Shown piece after piece: positions 34,250 through 47,728 of a stretch of DNA of 64,000 nt; within the stretch, counting starts at the first letter, position 1, and the number at the start of each line of letters is the position of its first letter. The stretch is from Ottelia alismoides. Lineage: Eukaryota; Streptophyta; Magnoliopsida; Alismatales; Hydrocharitaceae. Position numbers and translations under genes: made by a program. Where the stretch lies: contig JAZKJV010004148.1 of assembly GCA_037367405.1 (NCBI GenBank), forward strand, positions 1,860,501-1,924,500, read 5' to 3'. The notes below the pieces were generated by a model, which saw only the letters and a list, made by a program, of their open reading frames with translations, was not told the origin of the DNA and did no database searches.

Positions 34250-37200
34250 TGATGAGTGAGGAGAATCAAGGGTCGTATTAATCCACAAGGCAGATCAATA
34301 GTTGATGCAGTGACCGCTCAATTATCCTCAATCAATCAACAATTAACCCACAATTAAATATATACAATTAATATCAAAAATATGGAGTTAAAATATATTA
34401 TAACTCTACAGCAAATTGTGTATAGGTGTAAGCATGTGTAGAGGTCGAACACAAGGAGACGAATGGTTTGTTTGGTGAAATTGAATGTGCATTATTCAAC
34501 TCTATGTTCATGTCCATTTCCTTATTGTTTTTGTGGGTTTTTAGTTTTATATATTTTATTTTTGTTTTATGATTTTTATTTTGTTTTATATTTTATATTT
34601 TTTATGTTTTCTATTTATATTTTTAATTATATAATATATATAATTATAGAAATCTGTGTACAAGATAAGGGAGAGAGATATTATATATAGATATATATAT
34701 GTGTGTATACTCAAAATATCTCCCATATAATATTTTTTGGGCTCTTTATGTTTTTAAATTTTTTTGTTTTTTTCTAGAATTTTGCTAATTTTTATGCATT
34801 TTTAGTTCCAAAAATATCCCTAGTAATGGATTAAAATAATAATCCGACAATAATTTGGGTTTTAAAATATTAAATAAGTCCAAAAATTACCCAAATCAAT
34901 TTTTAATACATAAATATATTTATATAAATAATTATAAAATTACGAAACAATTTTTTGGTATTTTTCTAGGGTTTTTATATTTATTATTGTATCTTGGAGA
35001 TTCTAATTTTTATACTTTTCTTTTTCTTATTTTTAGTCTTTTTTCTTTTTCGGGAATAAACAAATATAAAAATAAACTACATATAACTTTTTTGGAATTT
35101 TTCAAAATCGTTTTCTATTTTTTGGTATTTTATAAGTCAACATGGTTAAAATGCTCCTATTTCATTTTTAATAATTAGATAAAATGTGCAAAATTACCAA
35201 CTGAATATATAGCGCAGACCTAAAAGGCATAAGGCATTTATCCTAATTTTTGTTTGATTCAAAGAGCAAGTTAGCTATCTAAAATAAATAGCTAAAGATC
35301 ACAAAATTATATGGCATGGTAGGGGCATAGATGCGAATAAAATAAATGATAGGGATAGCAGTGCAAATTTGCCAACATATAAAAATAATTATTTTAAATG
35401 CATCAATATACCATTATAAAAACTGACAGGGACTTCGTTACAAAATTCTCACCCTCACGTGGGACTACATGTTGAGGCTGGGAGGGACCAAAACACAAAT
35501 ATGAAAAGTATGAAGGCCTACATGCAAAATGCCTTATTTTATTTACACATAATATTTTATTTACAGCATTAAAAATTAAATACAAAAATACGCGCCATAA
35601 GATTTGCAATTTACCCCAAAGAGGTGTGGGCGGACGGTGATCTAGGCTTCACTTATCTACGTGGCGTCCATCCAACGCACCATACCGCTTCGCCGATGAG
35701 CGGTGAAGATTTGATCATCCGAGATGATCCGACAGTCGAAACGTTGCTCCATCGGACGGTTGCGCTTAGATCTGGAGGAGCTCCCTTCACCCAATGGCGG
35801 AGAGGCTCGATGAAGCAATAGGGAAGAACACTCGCTTGAGTGAGGTTCCTCCAATGATATCTCCCTCCGCTAGCATTCTTTGCTACTCCCAAGGGTCCTC
35901 CAAGATTCCTTGCAGGTGTGTTTATCTCCTGGAGGCTTCAGAATGGCACGAGGTTGACCGGAAGACCTCTGCGAGGTCAAGAAAGAAGATGGGCTCCAGG
36001 TGCCTCCGACAGCTCTTGATTGCGTCTCTTGGTGCTTATTAGCGCACCTAACCTGCTCAAGAAGACCACTCGGCTCATGGCGATGGTCCTCGGCCCAAGA
36101 ATGAAGTTGTTAGCACGAAAATGATTGGGTTGGCGAAGCTTCCAACAAGGTGGTGGAGTTGATGCTTCGATTCACGGAGCTAAGAGGTTTCGCTTGGTTT
36201 TAGGTGGCTGGGAGATGAAGGAAGTGGTGGGGAACGGGATGGAGGTGGAAAGCGAGTCGGAAACAGCAAGCACACGATGGAATCATTCACCGGAGTGGAG
36301 CTCCGGCAAACTACGAATTGATCGATTAACGGCAGTTCATTACACTAATCACTAGCCTAAATGCATGAATGAAATGCTGGGACAAAAATCTAACTAAGAA
36401 ATGAAGATATGTGTATCTCCTATCTGATCGGATAGCCAAGGAGTGGAGGTCGCTGGCGACGACGGCCTTGGGCGCACCTCCTTCCTCCGCGAGCATCCAC
36501 GACCTTCAGGGGACCTCCATCTGTCTCCTGGATGTACACTAGGCCGAAGGTGGGAGCTCTAGGGCTAGGGAAAATGGCCAAATTTGAGAATGGAGGAGGA
36601 GGTTTTTATTTATAAACATTAGTGTGCACCCTTATTGACCAGGCGATGGTGAAGAATCTACACTATATACAATGTATACAAGGTATGGGTGTGTATGTAC
36701 AATGTGCCAGGAACATTTCTTGTGAAGGAACCAGGTGTGATTGATGGATGGTGCACTCGGGAAAAATAGGGAGAAAACATGGGATTTGGCATATTTGACG
36801 GGCTGGAGGCTGAGTTATTTATGAACATAAGTGGGTGCCCTTATTGATTGGTCATAATCAAGGAATCTAGCGTATTTACAAGGGATGCAAGACATGGGCG
36901 TATATGAGGGTTGTTTTGGGAGTATTTTCCACGAAGGGACTGATATTATTGAGATATGGATTGGTCGGGAAAATTAGGAGAAAATGAGAGGTTTTACAGA
37001 TCTGACTTGCTGCAGAGGCTGGAGGCTTAGTTGACCAGAGGTCAACAGAGGGAGCCTTGCCATTGGTCCATGTAGGCTCACTACAGGACAAAACTGTAGG
37101 GTTATTAAAGAATAATTATGTAAAAATAATAAATAATTTTATAAATTTTTGGGTATAAAATAAAAATTGTTTATTATTTTATGTAGTATTACGATTTTTA

Positions 37201-38429
37201 TTAATTTTTTATATATTTTATTACAAGTTAGTTATTAATGGTTTATTTATAGGTATATTCACATGTATGTTGTATAATTACTTTTTATTTTGTATATTTT
37301 ATTATTTTATTTTTCTTATTTTATATATTTATAACGTATTTTTAGGTACATAAATATATTTTTATCTTTTTTTATGATAGTATTTGTATACTTAAATAAA
37401 TAGGTATATGAATTGTATTGGTATAGTTATAGGAATTTTGCCTATGTTTTATATACTTCTTTATATTTTAATGTATTTTGTTGGTTTTTATTTTGGTTTT
37501 ATATTTTTAATATAATATATGTAATGTACCCAACATTCTAAAAATATAAAAACATAAGTAATAAAAGAATATATTTCCCTTTTATTTATATACATGTATA
37601 CATAGGTATTTTTGTCTATGTATTTTATAGACTTGTTTTATTTGAGGTTTTCTTTTCGGTTTTATTATTTGAGGTTTTCTTTTTAGTTTTATTTTAATTT
37701 CAATATGTACATGTATTATGTGTATTATTTTAAAATTCTAAAAATATAAATTTGTAAAAATAATGAATAATGAATATAATGAATATTTTAATCGGGTAAA
37801 TTATAAAATGAGGGACAAAAACTTTAACTTCCATAGATTGACTCCAAAAATTATGAAATCACCTTCATTAAATAGCTCTTGAAAAGTTATATACAATTAA
37901 AGGTGATTTTGATGGATTTTGATTTTTTATTTGCAAAATATGGGTCTGTGAAGTTAAGATTTTGGCTTCTTATTTTGTGTACAAAATGTACACTGTATAT
38001 TATTTTTGTACAAACTGAATTTTGTATTTTTATTTTCATTATTATCTACAACTTTTATGTACAAAGTATCTTTATTTGATGAATAAATAATTAGATAAAA
38101 AATAGGTGTCAAAAATGCATAAATAATGAATAAATAAATGAGGTATTTATTGTAATTTTGGCCCTTATCCCCCCCTACTTTATTCCTTGTCGACCAATTC
38201 CATTCTAGACTTGGTCTCGGGGTTAGGGTCATAAAATATTTGCAATATTTAATTCCTTTTTATTTTCTTCTCTTTATTCTATAATTTTGGCATTAAAAAC
38301 CTTATTTTGTGTACAATAAATACAATAAATAATAGATGCTATTATAGACAAATTATGTTATTTACGTGCAGTAGCTAGGGTTTTAAGGCCAAAATGATAG
38401 AATAAAGGTGATGAAATGGAGATTCATCA
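34250..38429 (-). repeat. 3' LTR of element B
   Basis: Plus-strand borders TGATGAGTGAGG (34,250) and GATTCATCA (38,429), 4,180 bp. Read on minus it starts with TGATGAATCTCC then ATTTCATCA. GGTCGAACACAAGGAG at 34,443-34,458 is the conserved motif about 200 bp from the 3' end. The middle (35,600-37,090) is GC-rich and contains a two-copy subrepeat; flanks are very AT-rich. ORFs inside (for example 34,855-35,178 and 35,653-35,892) have counterparts broken in the other LTR and are not genes. Confidence 0.92.
36588..37029. repeat. Two-copy subrepeat (about 210-220 bp) inside the B LTR
   Basis: Unit 1 (about 36,588-36,810) and unit 2 (about 36,811-37,029) share in order TTATTTAT-AACAT, CCCTTATTGA, GAATCTA, GAGAAAA and GGCTGGAGG. 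The same pair is in the other LTR near 57,525-57,975. On the element strand unit 1 carries TTTATAAATA, a possible TATA box. It may be a duplicated promoter segment. Confidence 0.7.
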
Positions 38430-38440
38430 CCCCTCAGTAT
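38430..38440 (-). other. Polypurine tract of element B
   Basis: On minus, ATACTGAGGGG directly precedes the LTR start TGATGAATC. Shorter in purines than the tracts of A and D. Confidence 0.7.
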
Positions 38441-39190
38441 TTGCCTTTGCTAGTCCCTAGGAAATACTTGTGCAATAAGTACAAACAGAATGAAGAATAA
38501 GAAGAAAAGAAAAAATAGAATAAAGAATAAATGGAATTGATCAGGATTTTTAAACTTTGTATATACAAAGTCAAAGTTTGGAGCTCAGGTTAGACCTTAG
38601 TGTGAAAATGTGTGTGGAACCTGGTTGGGAACCAAATTTAAAACACAATAGCCTTCGAGTGTCACAGAACTCGGTTCAAATCACCTCAATAGTCAGGTCA
38701 GAACTAGCCTACATCATACGCAAACCCTTATGAATATGAAGTTGACTTGTACCGTGTAAGTGATAGTGGCTCTCCCCAACTGAAATGACAAAGGAACTGA
38801 CTTCTCCATAATGACAACCCAATGATTCCCCAATCCAGCCCTCTACCCTCGAGGAGCGGGGTATTCCCTTCTAAGTTCAAGTGGCATCCAACTCAATAGG
38901 ATGAGGTGGAGAAAAGCATGGACGGTAGCCAGCGTAGCTACCTATCCTGGGATGCCTGACTAGTGTAGTCAAGTAATCCAGCTGCAGGCTCACATGGTAT
39001 AACTTTGATGCTCAAGATTGCTTATTTTTTGTACAATATATATTCATATTCTGACAGACATTATTTTTTTTATTTACAAGCATGTCCACTTTTTTGGAGT
39101 TTTTTTTCTTTTTTCTTTTTCCTTTTTTTTCAAACAGACTATTCACAACAACATATACATTAGGAGTTTTTCCACTTGTGCCAGAATACT
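38441..39190 (-). other. 3' untranslated region of element B, part nearest the LTR
   Basis: Non-coding and homologous to 9,666-10,400 in D and 62,400-63,139 in A. It includes the conserved block 38,846-38,983 (CCCTCGAGGAG, TAGCTACCTATCC). It is cut at 39,190 by copia-3 and resumes at 49,774. Confidence 0.75.
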
Positions 39191-41815
39191 TGAAGGATAT
39201 GGTTAGATCCTCAAGCTCATCACGGAAGCGTGAGCGTCGTATTGAATACGACGAGGAGCGACTAGTCTCACTAGTTGCTCGAAGCAGCGGAATTTAAAAA
39301 CTTTTTCATGCGACGAAACCACATGATCCAAGAACACTTTCAGACCGTTTCGTCTAAACCACAAGCAAGTAATAGGATTACCTCTTGAAGCATGGTTGCA
39401 ATCGAGTCTCTAAACGAAGAGACCTCCTGTCTCAAGTCTGATCCGACAGAGGAGACACTTGCAAGTGCGGGGATGAATTGTGTACTTCTCGTAATCCATG
39501 TTGATGATCCAAGCGGCGGATCTCTTGATCTCGACACACAAGATCCGACGTCTTCTTCACAGGAGAGGCACACCGAAGGAGATGGAGATCCACGAGTAGA
39601 CGATCGAGCAACATAACGACGACGCTGCAACGATGGAGACTCCCTCTAGGGCATCCATGGTGGACGGCCATATGAGAGGGAGAGAGAGTAGGCGTGTAGA
39701 GAGACAGAGAGAGAAGGATGTGCTTCAATAGCATGTACCAAGAGAGCATGGTATGCCTCTCTATTTATAGGGTTTTAGGATCCATGAATCTCAATCCATG
39801 GGACATATAAAATCAATGGATGAGATTGATTTATGTCCAATCCAATGGTCAAGATTGTTGTTGGTAAAAGACAACAACTTGTGATTTAATTTAGATCAAA
39901 TATATTTGATAAATCAAATACAAATCAATCCTAAATTAAACCAATAAAATAAGGGAGACAATCATCATGGAGATAGCATCTCCTATTGCAACAAGGTGGA
40001 CAACCACTTGTTTCCAATTAGAGGCAATCTCATGAGATCTCATGAGATTGCATATCTCCATGAAAATCTCCATTATTTATTCCAACAACTTTTGTTGAGA
40101 TTTATTCTTCAAAAAATAATTCATAATTAATTTTGAGAATATTGGAATCTTGCCATTGGAAATTTGTGAATCACATTCACAACCCAAAACAAAATATAAT
40201 TTACATTTTCAATTAATTACACAATGCGTATCCAATACACATTAATAATTAATCAACAAATATAAATTATAATTAGCTCTCTCTAATACATTATAAATCA
40301 TATTTATAATATATTATGAATAATTGGATATTACTATCCACATTATTCTTATCCACAATAATTAAATCACATTTAATTTTATTGGATAACTTATTCTCAT
40401 GTGCTCAAATAATATGAATCACATTCACATTATTTACATCTTTGATAATTAAATCACATTTAATTATGTTAGATAACTCTCTTTATAATATGAATCGAAT
40501 TCATATTAATCATGACAATTAAATCACATTTAATTATCCATTTTCTCAATGCTCGGATACATATATCAACGATAGAATTATCCATGAACTCTTTCAAGTA
40601 TAATGTGCTTTCTCCACTAATACTTGGAGATAAGGACAGGGCGATTGTATTGTTCAACGTATAGTGACTTGGATATTGAGATCACATCTCAAATCCAGAT
40701 CGCGGGCCTCCCATAGATGCCTGATTAAATCAAGACCGCAAATCTAATCTTCTCATTGAATCTGAATTACATTCAGATCAATGTCCAACATTTGGACTAA
40801 GATCAGATTACTTATCTACTGAGAGGAGTCACTAAAATCTAGACCTATTTCATCACTCCCTAGGAATGGAAGCGTCATGGTTATACAATCATTTATGATC
40901 ACATCACCCTCAGGTATTCCTAATACCTGTACATCTTGCATACTGGAAGACCAAGAGTAATCCCGAAGTATAAAATCAATTTTACATTGTTTACTTTAGG
41001 GATTTATCATTAAGTTTCTCATTTGACTATTGGGAGTTGGTATCGATCATATACTTTCCAAAAGCATATATCATACCCAGGTGTTGATCATATACTTTCC
41101 AAAAGTATATATCAAACCTATAAATTTAGTCAAGCTTCCAAAGCGAGACGACAGTGCATGGTATTTGATCTTCCCAACATCTCATGAGTGAGCTCATGTC
41201 TTCCGGTTCAGTAATGAACATGTATGATCCCTTTGAGAGATTGTATTACTCATATGCCCTTATATGCACACAAGCACGCCGGTGTATAGACCTTGGTTAG
41301 GTCATCAACCTATTGGTCTGCCAAATGTACATACTCAGACATATAGTAACACATCTGTCTCCGGTCAGAGGATGTGTGGCGATATCATGACAGCATACGA
41401 TATAGGACTTTGGTTATCTCAATCTCGTTAAGTCAACTCTTTGACCTAACTTATCTAACACCTTCGAATCTCTATTCCTATGCAGAAGACCTGCATCAAG
41501 AGGTCAGTTAGATATCAGCCTTTAGATAAAGGATTACCATCTCCTTCTCAGGCTGGAGATCATCTCTTAATAATCATTTGATGGTGCTTGATGAGTCATC
41601 TATCTAACTCTTTAGATATTCATCCAAGCACCAGCCTCTATGATTTAATACTTGAATCAACAGTTGTATGATCGTCAATATTGCCATGGTACATAACCCT
41701 AATTGTACTAAGGGACCTATTATGCAAATTATTTATTATTCATTTAAGATCAGGGAATGATATTCGCAATAATATTTATTGCATAATGGCTCGTCGTGGG
41801 CTCGCTTGTCCAACA
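39191..41815 (-). repeat. 3' LTR of copia-3
   Basis: On minus it starts TGTTGGACAAGCGAG and ends CCATATCCTTCA, 2,625 bp. Homologous to 47,120-49,773 and, more distantly, to 20,360-22,737. ORFs inside are chance frames. Confidence 0.93.
39761..39770 (-). promoter_or_regulatory. TATA box in copia-3 3' LTR
   Basis: CTATAAATAG on minus, in ACCCTATAAATAGAGAGGC, followed by a GA-rich stretch. The position matches the other copia-3 LTR and copia-2. Confidence 0.65.
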
Positions 41816-41828
41816 ATCTCCCACTAGC
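41816..41828 (-). other. Polypurine tract of copia-3
   Basis: GCTAGTGGGAGAT on minus directly before the LTR start TGTTGGAC; TGGGAGA is typical of copia elements. Confidence 0.85.
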
Positions 41829-43190
41829 CCAAAGAGACATTAATGGGCTAATCATTTAAACCCACACTCATGTGACAATCTTAATTTATTTAAAAAATAG
41901 CTAGGTAAGCTGATCAGTCACTCTGTTCCCAAGAGACTATGCCAAGTCCTTTTACGTCTCTTGCATATCCCGAGTAACAGTGCTCGCATCTAATGCGAAT
42001 GTTGCATCTCATGCAACCAATACTCAATCTTGTTAGTTATAGTTTCCTTGACACTATAGCTTAATTATCATAACCAGTATTTCCATAATCCTTACCATAA
42101 TACCCTTATTCCTGGAGATCACTATCCCTTAAGGTATCCACAGTTAAGACCTTTTAGATCTCTATCTATAAAGTCTTAAGGCTTTGAAGATAAGACTTTG
42201 AGATCACTATCTTAAAAATCTTGTCATCTATGAAGATTTTGTTATTACTGCAATCAAGTGTTTTATCACCATTGTAAGACTAGTAACAGTTTACTACTCC
42301 TACTGCATGGTAGACATCTGGCTTTTGTACACATCTAGCATACACCCGGCTTCTTGGAACTGATGCACAAGGGCAAGCAGTTTGCATTCACATCCTCAAC
42401 TTTTTGAGGTGCTATCCCTTTAGATAGGTCAGTACCATATCTTTGAGGAAAAGAAGCGTATCTTGGAAATTTCAAGAAAATGGAAATGTCCAAGGTGTAC
42501 TATTAGTGTGACTGTTCCAATACCCTCTTCTCTTTGCTTCTGAACAACTTCAGAACTAAGATCTAAGAGGTATCCTTGAGATCATATCTCGAGGTATTGA
42601 ATAACCAGATTATAAAACACTTATTATTATCATCCTTAGATCATTCTAAATAATTAGGATATCTACATTTAGCACGATGAACACAATGGCACTCCCACTA
42701 AGCTTCATATGGTTCATCAAGATTAAATCTGAAATCGTAACATTTATAATTTCATCAAATCTTATGTTCCAAAGACAAGAAGCTTATTTGAGTCCAAAGA
42801 TGGAGTTATTTAGCTTGCACACCTTGATTTCCTCAACCATGAAGCCGTGGGGCTACTTCATATGAATATCCTCAGAGAGGTATTCATAGAGGAATACAAT
42901 CTTGACTCACATCATGAAGATGTGATAGTCATGTTGTGTAGCTATAGTTAGCAATATTCTGATGGGTTAAAGCAAGGTCACTGGAGAGCATGTCTCATCG
43001 CAAGCGATGTCTTCTCTTCGGTGTGTAGCTCATGGCTATGAACCGTGCTTTGAAGGTCTCTACCTTCTCATCAAGTTCCCTCTTTCTCTTGAAGATCCAT
43101 TTACACCATAATGGGTCTTACCCATATAGTTGGATCCTCGAGGGTCTATATACAACATTTGTATATGAAGTCTACTTTAGACTTTATTGC
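41829..43190 (-). pseudogene. pol: Reverse transcriptase and RNase H of copia-3 (decayed)
   Basis: Minus strand. RT start is readable at 43,110-43,020 (CKWIFKRKRELDEKVETFKA). Further fragments are EVAPRLHG near 42,850 and the region of the catalytic box near 42,680-42,640, where no clean YVDD frame remains. The connection to RNase H shows LSKGIAPQKVEDVN near 42,425-42,390. Near 42,010-41,980 the expected RNase H end is only fragments. Stops are frequent. The 62-residue plus ORF at 42,677-42,865 is a shadow. It aligns with 18,990-20,340 of copia-2. Confidence 0.7.
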
Positions 43191-44480
43191 TAACATCTAT
43201 CTTTCCATGATATGATCTTCAGAAGCATCATAACATGAAGTCAGATCATTGTCAGATTCAACTGACACATGGAATCCATCCTCAAACTTATTTGAAGAGG
43301 TATTAATGTTTAATCTTTAATTGTCTATTTAGTTTCCAATTTCAGGAGCCTCATTATCTTCTCAAGATTAAATGAGTTCCTTTACTTCATTTTCATCTTG
43401 ATTCTCAAGAGAGTCATCCTCTAAGAATCACATTCTCAGAGATGAGATCCTTTAAGATTCTCAAGGTCATAAAGTAGGTATCATATACCATCCTTTATTT
43501 TCCTAATGAAGTAGCACTCTCTAGTGCCAGATTCCAGTTTAATCACATGGAAACCTTATTAAGGATATATATATATATATATAAAGTAGTCTCTACCACA
43601 TATACATATACACATGGAAACTAAGAGATAATTATGCTAAGATTAATTATTGATCAAATCATGTCACACATGATCAATTATATCTCCCTACAACTCTATT
43701 GAGTTAAGGTTCAATAGGAGAATTGAGATAGGAATGATATTCACATCTCCATAAGGTATTCCTTGAATTCATCTAATAGGTACACGCTACCTTGGTTAGA
43801 TCAAATTCATTTCATCTTCCTTCAAACATTGGTTCTAAACAAAAATTGTGAAATCTTTGAACATTTCAAAGATTTCTAAGTGAAGAGAAGAAATCTTATA
43901 TCACAAATAATCATCAATAGATATCATATATCCATAATGCTTAATATGATATAGATGATTCACATACATCAATATGTATGAGATCCGAAATACCTTGACA
44001 TCTTACACCTTTCCCAAAGAAGGGTGTATTGGACATTTTAGTTTGAATACAATATTCATAAGTATGCAAGTTTTGAAATTTTAGACATTCTAAAGTTTCA
44101 TCTCTTACTTGTCCATTGATCTCATTAATAGACATATGCCCAATCTTTATCCTCCTATTGATCTTTAATAGTTTAATTTTTAGTATTAGAAATCTTAATG
44201 AACCATTCATTAATTTTCTAATTTAGTAGAGTCCACAAGATTTTAGATTACTATCTGAAATATCTCCATCATAACTCTTTATGATAGGTCTATTACAGAA
44301 TTCATGTTCATTTCCAACATTTAGAAATAAACAAAGAGTGTATTCTAAAATCTATGTCACAGAGACATTCTCTAAGACTAAGGGCTCTCGCTGAAAATAT
44401 GAAGTCTATTGATCCAATGAAAATTGTTGCAACAATTGCATCACTTCCAACATGGATGACCATTAAACCTTAAGATCAAA
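43191..44480 (-). pseudogene. pol: Protease and integrase of copia-3 (decayed)
   Basis: Protease-side sequence is readable at 44,470-44,270 (VGSDAIVATI and LVLENVSVTQILEYTLCL). The open stretch 44,210-43,941 holds the GAG-pre-integrase region (IGHMSINEINGQVRDETLEC, with YEYCIQTKM) and the start of the integrase core (ISDLIHIDVCESS), which keeps the first catalytic Asp. Downstream frames are broken; a drifted RIPYGDVNIIPISIL lies near 43,755-43,715. Integration function lost. Same order as copia-2 at 17,561-18,760. Confidence 0.72.
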
Positions 44481-45440
44481 TTTCTAATATTTAATACAGA
44501 TGCAACCAATTGCAAGTGTCATTAGAAGATTGAGATACAATTATTAGACTTTATCTTATCAAATAAGTAAGTAATTTCAATGATTATATGAAGATTATTC
44601 TGATGTACTATCCGATTCCTTCTCTAAGGATTCTAGATAGATTTGATAGTCATACTATCAACACATCAACTTATTGTAGTATTGGCATTCATCCAACTCT
44701 TTGGATGTCATATGGAAGTCACAGAAGTACAGTCAACTCTTTGACTTTCCTTCTCACTTGGGTCCAACCCATGCTTCCATTGCGCTCTCTTTAACTATAA
44801 GCAACCATTGCTCAAGACAAAGGATCTCTTATCTTAAAATCAAAAATTTCAATATAAGAGTATTTCAATATTTATACATTCTTCATTCAATTCATACAAT
44901 ATGAATATTATGAAGTTTCATGAATGACTAGAGTATAGATAGTAGAATGATGACATTCATCGTATCTACATCCATTTAAACTCTTAAAACTTAGATTCAG
45001 GTAGGTACTCAAACAATTTGAACACGTCATCTCCTATAGAGCCACCATTCTGCATAATCCAGAGAACCATGTCATTCATGATTATATGTCGAGAGCACAT
45101 ATGTATGCCAGAACATCTTCGTAGATTTTATAATGATTATTTGATGACTACGATCATTATCGACATGTCACTTCAAAAGTATATTCGATGAGATCAAGAC
45201 TTATAGAGACATACAAACCCTAGGGTTTTAGTCATATTGTCTATTTAATTATCATTCCTCATTTCTATCAGGAAACTTGCACATTATAAGCACATACATT
45301 ATGTGTCCAATTGCAAGTACAATATCAGGATCATAGGTCCAATCCACGATATTCTACTGATTATTATTGAGTATAAAATTGAGTGGGATTAAAGAAGGAT
45401 TATCTGAAATAAGAAATTTGCATAAACATATATAAATATA
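44481..45440 (-). pseudogene. gag: Gag of copia-3 (decayed)
   Basis: Between leader and protease. Best readable piece is MQNGGSIGDDVFKLFEYLPE near 45,055-44,995, matching the equivalent gag helix in copia-2. HGLDPSEKESQRVDCTSVT near 44,775-44,720 aligns with the AVEAWVGPK region there. No zinc knuckle recognised. Many stops in every frame; the two plus-strand ORFs at 44,588-44,904 are shadows. Confidence 0.5.
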
Positions 45441-47104
45441 TAATTTACTTTTATTTAGGATTTTTTATATCAAAGTTGTCTTTCCATGTAAACAATGAAA
45501 GTTCATTCCCTGAATCACTTTCAATGTAAGAGATATACTTACCATTATATCTCAAGCAAGATTTGGGATCTCCTTCCTTATCTTTGTTACATCCCAATAA
45601 TATGAGAACCTGTAACTCGGATAAAAAGAAGCGGGAACACATTCCACCTTGCAAGTCCAACTTGCATCTCCCAATTCGGTCTTTAACACCCAGGCCCACC
45701 ACCCCTAAGGTGATGTTGACCCGTCATTAATTAAACCAACCGTCAACATGAATACAACTCGCTATGCGCAATACAATATGGCCCCAATAATATGAGGACC
45801 CAATATTGGGGTCACTACGCATACATCCTTACTCATTCGAGAAGCGACGAGCCCAATCCAAATGGATCATATGTAGGAGCTGTCACTTCAGACAGGCATC
45901 TCCTGCATACAATATCTGGCGATGGAACCCTTCACCTTGACGGGAGACCATGGATGTCACTTATGTGATCCTCCACCTCATATTCAAATTTCAGTTAATT
46001 ATCATGAATCATATTCACATAATTAATTCTTCCAAGGTAAATTCACATCTATTCATAATAGAGTGTTTTTAATTTGGATATAATTAACTAAATCATATTA
46101 AATTAATTATCAATCCAATTCAACCAACAAACTTATTTTTATTTAAATATATGGTATTATCTTAAAATACATATTAATTTGAATTTTAATAAATAGAAAA
46201 ATACATCATGATCTCTCAAGCATCATTCGTTCCCTACCCGCTGTCATGGTCAGTACCGGCGGGAGTGGGACGGACCGCATCCGGTGCAACCCGCTACCCT
46301 AGCGATCCCCGACTAGACACAGTATCCGCCTCTGGAAAAAATAATGCTGAGTAAATCACTTTGTACTTGAGATTATCATCGGTTCTTCAATAGAAATTAT
46401 ACCATATAGTAATAATCAAAACATATTTTATTATAAGGAAATTTGCTAGATAAATTCCCAATCCTATTCAAGCAAGGAGTTTAATGATTGTGTTTCCAAT
46501 TATGATCTAGATCAAATCTAATCAATTTATTGGTTGAAGCCAAGTCAATTAAGGAAATAATCATCATCCAATATTTCTCAAATATTTTCCATAATTATTA
46601 CATGAAATTGACAAATAATTTCACTAATTGACAATCACATGGTTCTTGATTAGGACTGTAATTTCAGCAGTGACCCCTACTTACTAAAATTATCATATTT
46701 CATTCAATTTAAATCCAAATTAGACAAAATCAATTTTTAAAGATTTCTAATTTGATTTAGGACAGAACCTAAGTGATATTTCATGCATTTCGAGGCAGAT
46801 CAAAACAGTAATTAACTCATTAATCATGTTAAGATTCGTAGTTCCCGCAACAATGAATACATGTTCATTGAAACAACCATATCTCGAGCAAACAGAATCC
46901 AAATTACGTAAACTCAGATCATATGGTTTCCTTATTTAATGGATAACAAAATAAAATTTTATTTTCGTGTTTAAACAATTTAAGCAGGGTAGAAAATAAT
47001 CACTAAACAGAGATGCGAAAATGAAATACGATAAAACTTTCGCAACCCTAACGAACCCAAGTCGCCTTCGGTTTTATGGATCGTATCCAAAACCTTCGAC
47101 CTAA
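45441..47104 (-). other. Leader of copia-3
   Basis: Non-coding 5' internal region from the primer site to gag. The stretch 45,702-45,451 is open (83 residues) and aligns without gaps to 15,917-16,168 of copia-2, but with differences at all codon positions alike. Near 45,430-45,445 it keeps the empty site of the MITE found in copia-2. Confidence 0.7.
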
Positions 47105-47117
47105 GGCTCTAATACTA
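47105..47117 (-). other. Primer binding site of copia-3 (initiator Met tRNA type)
   Basis: TAGTATTAGAGCC on minus, two bases after the 5' LTR end. The usual copia site is TGGTATCAGAGC, complementary to initiator tRNA-Met; two substitutions here. Confidence 0.85.
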
Positions 47118-47627
47118 CTTGACGGATATGGTTAGATCCTCAAGCACATCACGGAAGCATGATCTTCGTATCGAAAATGACAAGGAGCGACTAGTCGCAC
47201 TTGTTGCTCGATTCAACGGAATTTAAAAACTTTTTCATGCGACGAAACCACATGATCCAAGAACACTTCTCGGACCGTTTCATCTAAACCACAAACAAGT
47301 AATAGGATTACCTCTTGAAGCGTGGTTGCAATCAAGTCTCTAAACGAAGAGACCTCCTGTCTCAAGTCCGATCCGATAGAGGAGACGCTTGCGAGCACGG
47401 GGATGAATCACGTGATTCTCGCAATCCATGTTGATGATCCAAGCGACGGATCTCTTGATCTCGACACACGAGATTGGACATCTTCTTCATGAGCGAGGTG
47501 CACCGAAGGAGATGGAGATCCACGAGCAGACGATCGGGCAACATAACGACGACGCTGCGGCGATGGAGACTCCCTCTAGGGCATCCATGGTGGACGACCA
47601 TATGAGAGGGAGAGAGAGTAGGCGTGT

Positions 47628-47628
<1 letters not shown>

Positions 47629-47676
<48 letters not shown>
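47629..47676. repeat. (GA)n microsatellite in copia-3 5' LTR
   Basis: A nearly pure GA run. The aligned place in the 3' LTR (about 39,695-39,715) has only a short interrupted run, so it expanded here or shrank there after insertion. It lies within 100 bp downstream of the TATA box. Confidence 0.9.
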
Positions 47677-47678
<2 letters not shown>

Positions 47679-47718
47679 TGCTTCAATAGCATGTACCAAT
47701 AAAGCATGGTATGCCTCT

Positions 47719-47728
47719 CTATTTATAG
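47719..47728 (-). promoter_or_regulatory. TATA box in copia-3 5' LTR
   Basis: CTATAAATAG on minus in the same context as 39,761-39,770. As the 5' LTR this would have been the working promoter. Confidence 0.65.
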
